Origin: Gimesia chilikensis
GTDB lineage: Bacteria; Planctomycetota; Planctomycetia; Planctomycetales; Planctomycetaceae
Reading direction: 5' to 3'
Assembly: GCF_007744075.1 (NCBI RefSeq)
Contig: NZ_CP036266.1
Coordinates: forward strand, 2,961,748 to 3,025,747
Length of the DNA stretch: 64,000 nt
The notes beneath the pieces were generated by a model that was given only the letters and a program-made list of their open reading frames with translations, was not told the origin of the DNA and made no database searches. Numbering within the stretch: position 1 is the stretch's first letter; every line of letters begins with the position of its first letter. A program made the translations under genes and the position numbers. Shown here one piece after another: positions 27,757 through 36,604 of the stretch.

Positions 27757-27797
27757 GTCATCCGTTGAGAGATAAAATCTTAAGCGGATGACTTGAA
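27757..27797 (+). terminator. Hairpin between pilin 3 and cpaB
   Basis: GTCATCCG at 27757-27764 pairs with CGGATGAC at 27785-27792 around a 20-base loop. T-rich sequence follows. It could cause partial termination, keeping assembly genes below pilin expression. Confidence 0.4.
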
Positions 27798-27831
27798 ATT
27801 TTTTATAATCGAAGATTTCAGGGAAGTTAAC

Positions 27832-28830
27832 GTGGCAAAAATTAGTCCAGGAACAATGACGGCAGCGATTTTCGCAATTCTTTTAGGCTTAGGCGCAGCT
27901 TATACGGTGAGACAGTTCCTGCATAAGCAACCGGGCCCTGTCGTGTTAGCAGAAGATCCACCAGCGAAACCACGGCAGGTCTTCATTCCCATCGCTTCAC
28001 GAGACCTCGTACCAGGGCAGACTTTGTCACTGGATGATATCTCCATTTTGAAGATGCTCCCCGATCAGGTTGATAAACGATTCAAACCGAACGGCTTGCA
28101 ACGAATCATGGCGACTGAATTTATTCAGGGCCGGGTGCTGAAATCGGAAATCAAAGCCGGAGAGCCTTTCCATACAGTTGATCTGTATGCAACAGGAATG
28201 GGCCCGGGGCTGTCCGATACTCTCGAGCCTGGTAACCGCGCTGTCACAGTTTCCATTCACAAAGTTGGGAATGTGGCCGGTTTCTCACGTCCCGGAGCAA
28301 TTGTTGATGTGCTGTTCCGCTCACACGAAACAGATGGGATTCCTGAGACTACGATTACCCTGCTGGAAAAAGTACGCGTTCTGGCTGTAGATCAAACCTC
28401 TGTTCCCGGACACAAAGTAGGAATGGGAAGTAAAGATTCTGCTGACTATCCTGTTACTCTCGAAGTATCACCCGAACAGGGCAAAGTCCTCAAGGTCGTC
28501 GAGGATCATGGAGTACTGAGCCTGGCGCTGCGGAACCCCAATGAAAACACTGAAGTGGTTTCTGCTGGACGCTCGAGTGATCGCCTGACCTTGTCAAACA
28601 TTCTGGGATTCATCCCCAATCAGCGTGTTTCCAGTATGGACATCTACCGGGGTGGTTCCTTGAACACAGTGCACTTTAAAGGAAATCGTGCCTACAAGAG
28701 CCAGAACTGGATCGACGCGATCGAAACTCCTGTTGCTTCAGAAGTGATTCCCTCAAGCAAAGCAACAACAACGATGAAGCAAAACGATAACAAGACTTCG
28801 GAGATTTCCGTTCCCGCCAGTGGACTTTAA
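27832..28830 (+). CDS. cpaB: Flp pilus assembly protein CpaB/RcpC
   Basis: The 332-residue protein from GTG 27832 has one N-terminal membrane helix (GTMTAAIFAILLGLGAAYTV) and a SAF-type domain beginning FIPIASRDLVPGQTLSLDDI. The CpaB/RcpC core follows (EPGNRAVTVSIHKVGNVAGFSRPGAIVDVLF). CpaB proteins are periplasmic partners of the Tad secretin. GTG 27832 is chosen because AGGGAAG lies just upstream; the alternative TTG 27793 adds 13 residues. It stands between the pilins and tadA. No adjacent secretin (CpaC/RcpA) gene exists here, which is unusual. Confidence 0.9.
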   Translation: MAKISPGTMTAAIFAILLGLGAAYTVRQFLHKQPGPVVLAEDPPAKPRQVFIPIASRDLVPGQTLSLDDISILKMLPDQVDKRFKPNGLQRIMATEFIQGRVLKSEIKAGEPFHTVDLYATGMGPGLSDTLEPGNRAVTVSIHKVGNVAGFSRPGAIVDVLFRSHETDGIPETTITLLEKVRVLAVDQTSVPGHKVGMGSKDSADYPVTLEVSPEQGKVLKVVEDHGVLSLALRNPNENTEVVSAGRSSDRLTLSNILGFIPNQRVSSMDIYRGGSLNTVHFKGNRAYKSQNWIDAIETPVASEVIPSSKATTTMKQNDNKTSEISVPASGL

Positions 28831-28998
28831 AACCCGGAAAAGAATCAGCGCATCTACCGATGAGGTAATGATAGCCTGATTTTTCAGAATTCCTGGGTGA
28901 TTGGCGCTGTTTTGGAGTCTGTTTTTATTGAAGTCCGTTCAGAGGGAGTCTCTGCTCCCGACTGATCGTGCTGGGAAACTATATCTGTAGGTTACGAC

Positions 28999-30345
28999 AT
29001 GGAATCACTTCGCACAAAAAAACTTTTTCTGGAGCCCGAAAGCTATCTTCCAGAAAACAGAGAGGCAGAATTGAACTTTCAGAAACAGAAAGTTCTGATT
29101 CATCAGGAGCTGGTAGATTCCCTCGATCTGTCAATGCTGGCTCAAATCTCAGAAAAAGAACTTTCTGGGGAAGTGCGAGCCGTTGCCACAGAAATCTGTG
29201 ATGAGCATGCATCTGTTCTGGAGGGGATCGATCGAGAGCGGCTACTCGACGAACTGTTGAGCGAAGTCTTCGGGCTGGGACCACTTGACCAATTGATGGC
29301 GGATACGAGTATCAGCGACATTCTGGTAAATCACGCCTACGAAATTCATATCGAACGGAATGGTCAACTCGAAGAATCAGATGTCATCTTTGCTGATAAT
29401 CAGCATCTGATGCGGATCATCCAGAGAATAGTCTCACGTGTTGGCAGACGTATCGATGAAGTGAATCCCATGGTAGATGCACGTCTGCCTGATGGATCCC
29501 GTATCAATGCAATCATTCCTCCGCTGGCACTGAATGGTCCTTCACTGTCCATTCGCCGCTTTGGTACTGTTCCACTGGAAATTGATGACCTGGTCGAGAA
29601 AAAGTCTCTAACTCCAGAGATTGTAGATTTTCTGGCAGCTGTTGTGGATTCCAGGATCAGCATGCTGATTTCAGGGGGAACTGGTAGTGGTAAAACCACT
29701 CTCTTGAATGCGTTATCCAACTTCATTCCTCGGGAAGAACGTTTGGTTACCATCGAGGATTCAGCGGAATTACTGCTGCAGCACAAGCATGTGGTTCGTC
29801 TGGAAACCAAAACGGAAAACACCGAAGGTGTCGGTGAAATTTCTCAGCGACAACTTGTCAAAAACAGTCTGCGCATGCGTCCGGACCGGATCATCATCGG
29901 TGAGGTTCGTGGAGCTGAAGCCTTGGATATGCTGCAAGCCATGAATACTGGTCACGAAGGCTCGATGACGACCATCCATGCCAATGACACTCGGGATGCC
30001 CTGGCTCGCCTGGAAATGATGGTTGCCATGAGTGGTTTCGATTTACCACTTCCTGTTATTCGCCAGTATATCGCAAATGGTATCGGCATCGTTCTGCATG
30101 GGGCTCGCCTGAAAGGGGGGCAACGCTGTATCACCCGTGTTTCTGAGATTATCGCTTTGAATGAGCGGGGAGATTACCAGGTCGAGGATATCTTTGGTTT
30201 CGAACAAACGGGCCTGGACGATCAGGGGAACGCTATCGGTCATTTTTATTCCACAGGTTACCGACCTGCATGTCTGAAGCGAATGGAAGCATCCGGGATC
30301 CGGCTGAGCGATCAGATTTTTGAGCAAAAAACGTTCAAAGCCTGA
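28999..30345 (+). CDS. tadA: Tad secretion ATPase (TadA/CpaF)
   Basis: A 448-residue type II/IV secretion ATPase of the CpaF group that powers pilin assembly at the inner membrane. Walker A is GGTGSGKTT at 226-234, and the Walker B/Asp-box region is [16 protein letters not shown] near 295. The family His box appears in [12 protein letters not shown]. The N-terminal domain (1-90) is charged and helical. The start ATG has GTAGG upstream. It is followed by tadB (57 bp) and tadC (51 bp) in the normal order. Confidence 0.95.
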   Translation: MESLRTKKLFLEPESYLPENREAELNFQKQKVLIHQELVDSLDLSMLAQISEKELSGEVRAVATEICDEHASVLEGIDRERLLDELLSEVFGLGPLDQLMADTSISDILVNHAYEIHIERNGQLEESDVIFADNQHLMRIIQRIVSRVGRRIDEVNPMVDARLPDGSRINAIIPPLALNGPSLSIRRFGTVPLEIDDLVEKKSLTPEIVDFLAAVVDSRISMLISGGTGSGKTTLLNALSNFIPREERLVTIEDSAELLLQHKHVVRLETKTENTEGVGEISQRQLVKNSLRMRPDRIIIGEVRGAEALDMLQAMNTGHEGSMTTIHANDTRDALARLEMMVAMSGFDLPLPVIRQYIANGIGIVLHGARLKGGQRCITRVSEIIALNERGDYQVEDIFGFEQTGLDDQGNAIGHFYSTGYRPACLKRMEASGIRLSDQIFEQKTFKA

Positions 30346-30402
30346 TTGTCCTGGTTTCTGACACAAGAGTTTGAGTTTTACTGGTAGTGGAGAAAGTGGG
30401 AA

Positions 30403-31335
30403 GTGAACAGTTCATCGGTAGCATTATTGTGCTTTGTTGCAGTGACAGTAGCTGTTCTGGCTGTCTATCTTATCGTCCGGGATTTATCTGGAGTCAACAG
30501 GTCCAGTTCCGGTAGATTTGGGGGACGTCCCCGCCTGCGAAGAATTCCGAACGTTTTTGACCAGGAACCTGCCCGCAGTCTGCTGGGAAAGATCGACCAG
30601 CGTTTTGATCGACTCATTCTGGAAAATGGATCTGAGTTTACCCCCTTCTCTGCCTTCCTGATGATTGTCGCCTGTGGACTGGCCATTGGTGGTACGATCT
30701 TCGTTTATACCGATCTGCCACTGGCAGGAATTGCCGGGATGTGTGCCGGGATGGTAGCGGTCCTGATTGTTCTGCATCACCGCCGGAAAAAACGGATGCA
30801 GAGAATTCAGGAAGAACTACCCGAAATGATCGACCTGCTGGCCCGGTCAACACACGCTGGTGCCAGTCTGGAGCAGGCGATCGCTATTGTTGGAGAAGAG
30901 ACCAGAGGTCCTCTCAGCTATGAGTTCAGACGATGTGCCCGTCAACTTGACATGAACATGTCGATTCCTGCAGTTATGAAATCTCTCTCCAGTCGAATTC
31001 AACTAATTGATCTGAAAATTCTGACATCCACATTAATGCTTTATCGCAAGACGGGGGGGAATTTACCCGCTAACCTGGAGCGAATGGCCGATGTCATCCG
31101 GGATCGTATCAATTACCGCCGTCAGATGCGGGCTTCTACGGGAGCAGGACGTGCTTCGGCAGTTTTAATGACCGTTGTTGCTCCTGTCGCGTTTGTCGTT
31201 CTGCTGGTCGCTTTTCCTGAGCATGTTTCTAATCTGTATACGGATCCGATCGGTAATATTCTGCTGATGATCGCCTTTGTGCTGGAAGTGGTCGGTATTT
31301 TCTGGGTCTCCGCCCTGTTGAGAACGGACTATTAA
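30403..31335 (+). CDS. tadB: Tad inner-membrane platform protein TadB
   Basis: A 310-residue type II secretion F-domain protein. It has an N-terminal membrane helix (VALLCFVAVTVAVLAVYLI), a helix pair around 85-130, a cytoplasmic F domain containing ELPEMIDLLARSTHAGASLEQAI, and two C-terminal helices. TadB and TadC form the platform on which TadA acts. It starts at GTG with GTGGGAA upstream. It sits between tadA and tadC. Confidence 0.92.
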   Translation: MNSSSVALLCFVAVTVAVLAVYLIVRDLSGVNRSSSGRFGGRPRLRRIPNVFDQEPARSLLGKIDQRFDRLILENGSEFTPFSAFLMIVACGLAIGGTIFVYTDLPLAGIAGMCAGMVAVLIVLHHRRKKRMQRIQEELPEMIDLLARSTHAGASLEQAIAIVGEETRGPLSYEFRRCARQLDMNMSIPAVMKSLSSRIQLIDLKILTSTLMLYRKTGGNLPANLERMADVIRDRINYRRQMRASTGAGRASAVLMTVVAPVAFVVLLVAFPEHVSNLYTDPIGNILLMIAFVLEVVGIFWVSALLRTDY

Positions 31336-31386
31336 ACTACGACTTCAATCTGCTGAAAAGCTGATCCAAATATTAAAGAGCCTCAC

Positions 31387-32397
31387 ATGTTTTTAGATCT
31401 CATCACAATCGCCACATTTTTGCTGGTCTGCTTTGTATTCTTCCTGGTAGGGGATGCGATTGCAGCTGGAAATCGTGCTGGTAGAAAAAAAGAATTAAAT
31501 CGTGGAGAAGGTTCTGGAGGTTCGACGTATTCAGCCTCGCATGTTGGTGCGTTTAAACGTGCCATGGCTGGGGTAATTCCACAGTCAGATCAGGAAATCA
31601 AAAAGATTGAACTCGACCTGAAACGGGCCGGTTATTACAGGTCGACCGCCTTGGTTGAATATCTGGCGACCCGAAATATTTTGATCGTAATGGTATTGAT
31701 CGGCACTGGTATTGGATGTGTACTTGCAGATCCGGGTACCAATTACCCCGAGATTATTCTGGTAGCAGGCTTACTGGTAGCAGGCAGTGGATATGGTTTG
31801 CCTCGAATCGTATTGCACAACCAGGCCAGCCGTAGAGTAAACCGGATTCAAAAAGGTCTTCCAGATGCACTTGACCTGGTCATGATGTGTCTGACCGGTG
31901 GTGTTCCATTGCGTACTGCATTAAAACGGGTTACCGAGGAAGTTCGATTTTCGCACCCTGATATCGCTGTTGAATTTGACATCATCCGGCGACATGCTGA
32001 TGCCAATTCCATGGCCGATGCCTTGAAGCAGTTTGCCAGACGAATCGATGCACCTGATGTCAACACGCTGTCTCTGATGATTTCTCAGACAGAAAGACTG
32101 GGGACCAATGTATCTACCGCATTGATTGATTTTGCTGACGGGATTCGCCGAAAGTATCGTCAGCGAGCGGAAGAACATTCCAGCAAGACAAGTATCAAGC
32201 TGTTGTTTCCGGTTATCTTCTGTATGGCACCACCAATTTATATCCTGTTCTTTGCCCCTGCCGTGCTTGAATTACGAAACTTTCTGATTCGCGAGCATCG
32301 TCCTGGCGGGATTCTGGAACCTTCTACCTACGGTGAGACCATCAGCGCTACTTCTGAGAGCGTTCTGGAGCAGACTTCAACTGGCGGTAATCAGTAG
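31387..32397 (+). CDS. tadC: Tad inner-membrane platform protein TadC
   Basis: A 336-residue F-domain protein paired with TadB. It shows an N-terminal helix, two further helices around 95-140 and the cytoplasmic segment KGLPDALDLVMMCLTGGVPLRTAL. The signature QTERLGTNVSTAL and a C-terminal helix pair follow. It is the last plus-strand gene of the tad cluster and converges on the sigma-54 activator 88 bp away. Confidence 0.92.
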   Translation: MFLDLITIATFLLVCFVFFLVGDAIAAGNRAGRKKELNRGEGSGGSTYSASHVGAFKRAMAGVIPQSDQEIKKIELDLKRAGYYRSTALVEYLATRNILIVMVLIGTGIGCVLADPGTNYPEIILVAGLLVAGSGYGLPRIVLHNQASRRVNRIQKGLPDALDLVMMCLTGGVPLRTALKRVTEEVRFSHPDIAVEFDIIRRHADANSMADALKQFARRIDAPDVNTLSLMISQTERLGTNVSTALIDFADGIRRKYRQRAEEHSSKTSIKLLFPVIFCMAPPIYILFFAPAVLELRNFLIREHRPGGILEPSTYGETISATSESVLEQTSTGGNQ

Positions 32398-32485
32398 GGG
32401 CGTCCGATTAAGCGACCTGAAATCGCACCAGACTCCTCACTGTAAACTCTACCCGTAGGAATGCACGTCAAATCAAGTGACTGAT

Positions 32486-33904
32486 CTAGCTTTCCGTTTG
32501 CAGTTTGGTTTTGCCAGAATCCAGCATCCCATATTTGCGCATCTTCTTGTAAAGCCCGACACGACTGATTCCCAGGGCTTTCGCGGTCGCTGTTTTGCGA
32601 TATCCGTTCTCAGAAAGCGATTTGAGCAACAGGTGCTTCTCATTGTGTGCAACCTGATCTGCCAGGGTTTGATTCTCTGTAGCGACTGACTGAATCTGAG
32701 AATCGCGCTGGACCTCCTGGAACAGATTTGGCGAAAATTCGTGTGTGGTCAGCTCTTCGTTACTTGAAAACAGGACGGCCCGTTGAATCTGATTTTTGAG
32801 CTCTCTTAAGTTGCCGGGCCAACTGTATTGCTTGAGAAGGTCCAGGACCTTGCGATGGATTTTCGTGACCGAAATCGCATGTTGCTGACAGCATTCCTTG
32901 ATAAAGAGCAAAGAGAGGGGAATGATATCATTTGGACGTTCTCTCAGTGCAGGTAAGCGGAATTGCAGAACATTCAAGCGATAGTACAGGTCAGAGCGGA
33001 ACTTGTTATTTCTGGTCAGTTCATCAAGCTCCACATTCGCGGCGACAATCAATCGCGCTTCAGAGATACGGGACTCGGTTGATCCTACCGGCTCGAACTG
33101 TCCGGTTTCTATTACCTTCAATAGCTTAGCCTGGTCCTTGGGAGACAGGATGTCGATTTCATCCAGCAGTAGTGTGCCCTTCCCTGCGGCTTCAAAGCGA
33201 CCTATTTTTGATCGCTCTGCACCTGTGAATGAACCACGCAAATGACCAAACAGTTCGCTTTCGATCAGATCAGAAGGAAGCGCACCGCAGGCAATGTTCT
33301 GAAAGGGCTCATCCTTTCTGGGCGAGAGTTCATGGATCATGGAGGCCAGCGTGGTTTTTCCGGTACCGGTCTCGCCAATTAGCAGCAAAGTTACGTTGTG
33401 TCTGGCGATCTTCGAAATCTGATCGACAATCGGAATCATTTCCGGGGTATATGTAGTCACCTGCTTCCGATGATCAAAGATTTGGCGTGATTCAGGAAGG
33501 CTCTCTGGAATGATTTTAGGCTCAAGCTGTGAGAGCTCTTCTGCCAGCAGATTTAACTCTTCAGGCACTGGGGGGAATTCCAGATAGGCGTCCGTGATGA
33601 AATTCGCAGTTTCGACGTATTCGACCGGTAGAAACTGATCAAGAATGGTCACGACATTGACTGGGAATTCACATATTTCTCTCAGATACGATAACACAGA
33701 GCTGCGATCATCGGATTCAGAGGGTAAGTCGTGAGGTCTCAAGTCCAGATAAACAGTTGCCGGAGAAGCATTCTGGATCCGCTCCATTAGTTCAGGCAAC
33801 GACTTCGCCAGACTGACCTGGCTATGAATCTGCTGCAGCAAGCCTGGTTTGAGGATGGCTTCTAATTTGGAGTCGAAAGTATAAATAATCCCCAGAGATG
33901 GCAT
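32486..33904 (-). CDS. Sigma-54-dependent transcriptional activator with degenerate receiver-like N-terminus
   Basis: A 472-residue bacterial enhancer-binding protein. The AAA+ domain has Walker A GETGTGKT (about 178-185), the sigma-54 contact loop GSFTGA (about 225-230; the usual form is GAFTGA) and Walker B LLLDEID (about 246-252). A Fis-type helix-turn-helix ends the protein (GYRKTATAKALGISRVGLYKK). Residues 1-125 look like a receiver fold with an Asp near 55 (VYLDLRP) but without the usual acidic pair. ATG 33904 is favoured over GTG 33907 because AAGGAG is better spaced from it. It faces tadC and is the obvious candidate activator of the pilin promoters (inference). Confidence 0.9.
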   Translation of the reverse strand: MPSLGIIYTFDSKLEAILKPGLLQQIHSQVSLAKSLPELMERIQNASPATVYLDLRPHDLPSESDDRSSVLSYLREICEFPVNVVTILDQFLPVEYVETANFITDAYLEFPPVPEELNLLAEELSQLEPKIIPESLPESRQIFDHRKQVTTYTPEMIPIVDQISKIARHNVTLLLIGETGTGKTTLASMIHELSPRKDEPFQNIACGALPSDLIESELFGHLRGSFTGAERSKIGRFEAAGKGTLLLDEIDILSPKDQAKLLKVIETGQFEPVGSTESRISEARLIVAANVELDELTRNNKFRSDLYYRLNVLQFRLPALRERPNDIIPLSLLFIKECCQQHAISVTKIHRKVLDLLKQYSWPGNLRELKNQIQRAVLFSSNEELTTHEFSPNLFQEVQRDSQIQSVATENQTLADQVAHNEKHLLLKSLSENGYRKTATAKALGISRVGLYKKMRKYGMLDSGKTKLQTES

Positions 33905-34547
33905 CACAGCTCCTTTGTTCTCTTGGAAATAGACCCAGGCTGTGAGTTTGAGGATGGCCCGGATTCAGTTTTTATTTGCAATCAAAAAATCTGATTTAGT
34001 GATTCTATAGTTAAGATAGAATCACTTGCGTTGTTTGGGTGGAATATAGTGATTGCGATGTTGGGATTACGATAACAAACGTTATCACCAAAATCAAATA
34101 TGTAATCTTGAGGAAATAGGAGTTCTTTCAGGTTGTTGGATCTTTCTAAACGGCCATATCCGAACTGCCAAGATGTGAATGTCGTAAGTGTATAAATGGT
34201 ATTTGTTTATGTCGTGTAATTGGGTTGTCGTTGATGTGTTGACTGTTCTGCTGCCTGCTAAAAATGATTTGATCAGGTCGGAATCGTAAGAAATAATTCA
34301 CTCTGATGAGACAGTCTTGAGAACATCACCGGTCCAGTTACTCCTGTCGTACCATTTTGCAGGTAACTGTCAGAAATACATCTCATGCTCATTGCAGCAC
34401 CGGATGAGGAATTCGGAATCTCAAAGGCTGGGTTCAGTCGATAGACAAGATTAAGGAGAAGCTTGTCGGTTACAGCACGGATCGCTCTGAACAAATACAG
34501 TAGATCAATTTGATCTGCTTACTTCTTTTCTGGCGATTCTTTTACTG
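33905..34547. other. Gene-free region upstream of the sigma-54 activator
   Basis: This 643-bp divergent region separates the activator from a secreted coiled-coil protein gene. It carries an 11-bp inverted repeat at 33998-34026. A minus-strand frame at 34273-34494 (73 codons) has no recognisable features and is not called. The region is AT-rich. Confidence 0.5.
33998..34026. repeat. Perfect 11-bp inverted repeat, candidate operator
   Basis: AGTGATTCTAT (33998-34008) and ATAGAATCACT (34016-34026) flank a 7-base spacer. A half-site TAGTGATT recurs at 34047-34054, exactly 50 bp from its copy at 33997. The site is about 95-120 bp upstream of the activator start, so it may control that gene. Confidence 0.45.
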
Positions 34548-35942
34548 ATGAATGATCGAACTCATTTTTTTCTGAGCTGTGGTATCCTGGTTCTGGTCGT
34601 CAGCCTGGCGTTGCGACCCCAGCCTTCAGAATTTCTATCCCCTGTCACGGCACAGAACTCAACCATCCAACCGGAAACATCTCTGGAAAGTATTCATCGC
34701 TTTCTGGAGATAGAAGAAGGCCTGGCAACAGTTTCACTGTCTCCAGCTGAGCTGGATTTGGCAGAAGTGAAAACAGTCAGACTCCCATCTAAGCCGGACC
34801 GGCGGGAATTCATTCCCATGAATGTGGTCCCCCTGCAGAAAAAGCAGGATCCTGTTCCCGCTTCTATTCCAGCAGCGGTTCCAGCTCAAAAGCCGCAGAT
34901 CTACTCTCCAGTTGTTAAACGCATCTCCTCTCAGGAAAATCGACAATTACGAAAGTTCGAGTCCAATGCCAGTGATCTGATTGATCAGAGTTACGATTCC
35001 TTTTCCCGAGGCTTGATGACACTTTCGGATTATCAACTGGCACTGAATGTGGCCTATCAGGCGAGAATTAATGTGGCTGAACTTCGTGACGCTAAGAATG
35101 CCAGGGTCAGACTACTCACAGAAAAACAGGCCTTGCTTGAGAAAGCTGTGGAACAACTGCAGATGATGAATCAGCCCGCGGCCCAAGGCTGGTTTGGCGA
35201 TGTCGTTCATGCCCGCTTAATTCTGGCTCAAAATAAATACGAAATCGCTACCGCAGCTGAAAATAAAGACCAGATGGGTTTTGCCTTGCGGGAGATCAAT
35301 CGTCTTTCTGATCAGTATTATTCAGTACGAAAACAGGAGCTCATGGTCGGGGCTGCAGATCTTAATGAATACCGCCGTGCGTCCCGGGCCGTTTTTGTTG
35401 CGAACCTCGAAACGAACTCATTTGATAATCGTGAGGCAGACAACGATTCTAATCTGGCAGATTATATCCGTCGTCTGGAGAGGATTCAGGAAAATGTCGA
35501 TCTCCTTTCAGAACGCGGCGCAGGTCTGGGACGAAAAGACCTTCTTGAACTGTCACAGGCTCAACTTGCGTATGTCCAGGGGAATTCCTATCGTCACCAG
35601 AAGGACGAGCGGATGAGCCGAATAAAGTTTGAACAGAGCCGGAAGCACGCACAAGAGGCTTGGGAAGTAAGAGTGAATGAATACTACCCCCGAGGTACTT
35701 CCGATTTGCATGAACTGACATCTGCCTGGATCATGTGGCGCTCTGCAGATGCAGAACTGAAACAGTTAGAGACAACAAAATCGAGTGAGACTGATCGAGA
35801 ATTGCAGGCTGGACTGGACCAGATGTTGAATCTGAGCGGACAGATCCAGGATCGCAGAGGTCGTATGGCCAGCGACATTTCACTGGTCTATTGTCTGAAA
35901 GATGCAGAATTACTGGCCCAGCTCAAGCAGAAGTCGGAATAG
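34548..35942 (+). CDS. Secreted alpha-helical (coiled-coil) protein of unknown function
   Basis: I do not recognise a family. The 464-residue protein has an N-terminal hydrophobic signal (about 8-24), a proline-rich linker (about 75-120) and then a long helical region rich in Glu, Gln, Leu and Arg. Examples are RLLTEKQALLEKAVEQLQMM and QDRRGRMASDISLVYCLKDAELL. Such proteins in planctomycetes often resemble TolC-like helical tubes, but no barrel signature is seen. It lies beside the tad locus and ends in a strong terminator, so it is a separate transcript. A link to the pilus is only positional. Confidence 0.6.
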   Translation: MNDRTHFFLSCGILVLVVSLALRPQPSEFLSPVTAQNSTIQPETSLESIHRFLEIEEGLATVSLSPAELDLAEVKTVRLPSKPDRREFIPMNVVPLQKKQDPVPASIPAAVPAQKPQIYSPVVKRISSQENRQLRKFESNASDLIDQSYDSFSRGLMTLSDYQLALNVAYQARINVAELRDAKNARVRLLTEKQALLEKAVEQLQMMNQPAAQGWFGDVVHARLILAQNKYEIATAAENKDQMGFALREINRLSDQYYSVRKQELMVGAADLNEYRRASRAVFVANLETNSFDNREADNDSNLADYIRRLERIQENVDLLSERGAGLGRKDLLELSQAQLAYVQGNSYRHQKDERMSRIKFEQSRKHAQEAWEVRVNEYYPRGTSDLHELTSAWIMWRSADAELKQLETTKSSETDRELQAGLDQMLNLSGQIQDRRGRMASDISLVYCLKDAELLAQLKQKSE

Positions 35943-35971
35943 CTTGAAGCAGAAAATCAGAACTCTTTCAA

Positions 35972-36004
35972 AACCTGACAGGCTGCAGTCTGTCAGGTTT
36001 TTTT
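35972..36004 (+). terminator. Rho-independent terminator
   Basis: AACCTGACAG (35972-35981) pairs perfectly with CTGTCAGGTT (35990-35999) around an 8-base loop, followed by a T run to 36004. It ends the transcript of the coiled-coil protein gene. Confidence 0.9.
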
Positions 36005-36044
36005 GTGTCCGGGATCTAATTGTTCTGCGAAGCTGCCTTGAGGT

Positions 36045-36081
36045 ATAAAAAAAGAGCCTCTCAATCAGGGAGAGGCTCTTT
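36045..36081 (-). terminator. Rho-independent terminator of tRNA-Cys
   Basis: On the minus strand a perfect 12-bp stem (plus-strand arms 36051-36062 and 36070-36081) with a 7-base loop is followed by a T run (A run 36047-36053 on the plus strand). It starts five bases after the tRNA-Cys 3' end. Confidence 0.9.
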
Positions 36082-36085
36082 CGAG

Positions 36086-36159
36086 AGGCGCCGCCCGGAT
36101 TCGAACCGGGGAATAACGGATTTGCAATCCGCCGCCTTAGACCACTTGGCTACGGCGCC
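36086..36159 (-). tRNA. tRNA-Cys (anticodon GCA)
   Basis: On the minus strand the sequence folds with acceptor arms GGCGCCG/CGGCGCC and discriminator U. The anticodon loop TTGCAAA gives GCA, and the T arm reads GGTTCGAATCC. It is 74 nt long and CCA is not encoded. Confidence 0.95.
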
Positions 36160-36604
36160 TTGTCTAATGTTCTGTTTAAGACCAATAAGCTCTTGTCAGA
36201 AGGGAGCTTACAGAGTCTTAATGATTTAATCAACAGAAGTGATAGAATCATTATTCGACGATTTCTCAGACGAATTTGACCGAATCCTAATAACCAATCG
36301 CAGTTAGGTCAAGCATTCGGGGGCTGATCGGAATTTTTTTTATATCTCCCCCAGATTAACTTCCTCGAATGCAGGGAGTTGAAATGACATCTGATAAACT
36401 TTAGGGAGTTTTCGCCTGACGATCATTGCTTCTGGAAAACGAAGTGAGTCTGCTTGGTGGTATTCTCAATAGATTCCGTGTAGCATCAGAATTGCGTTTG
36501 AACGCTTCATCATTTTGAAACAGTTCAGCCGGAAATGGTTCAGGATCTGATCACTTCTTTCCGGAATGCGAATCACAGTTCTACACAGAAATCAGCGAAG
36601 TAAA
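36160..36604. other. Gene-free stretch after tRNA-Cys
   Basis: This 445-bp region contains the tRNA-Cys promoter and the promoter of the next gene. I see no gene. ATAGAATCATT at 36242-36252 resembles one arm of the inverted repeat at 33998-34026, with one mismatch, which may be chance. Confidence 0.4.

Noticed and set aside
34273..34494. A 73-codon minus-strand frame in the activator upstream region
   Set aside because: No domain, no clear ribosome-binding site and no neighbour support. Conservation would be needed to call it.
36020..36229. A 69-codon plus-strand frame
   Set aside because: It runs across the tRNA-Cys gene and its terminator. The RPDSNRG-like product is the classic false translation of a tRNA region.
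36242..36252. Copy of an arm of the 33998 inverted repeat
   Set aside because: One 11-base match with a mismatch in a gene-free AT-rich stretch is likely by chance, and there is no second arm.
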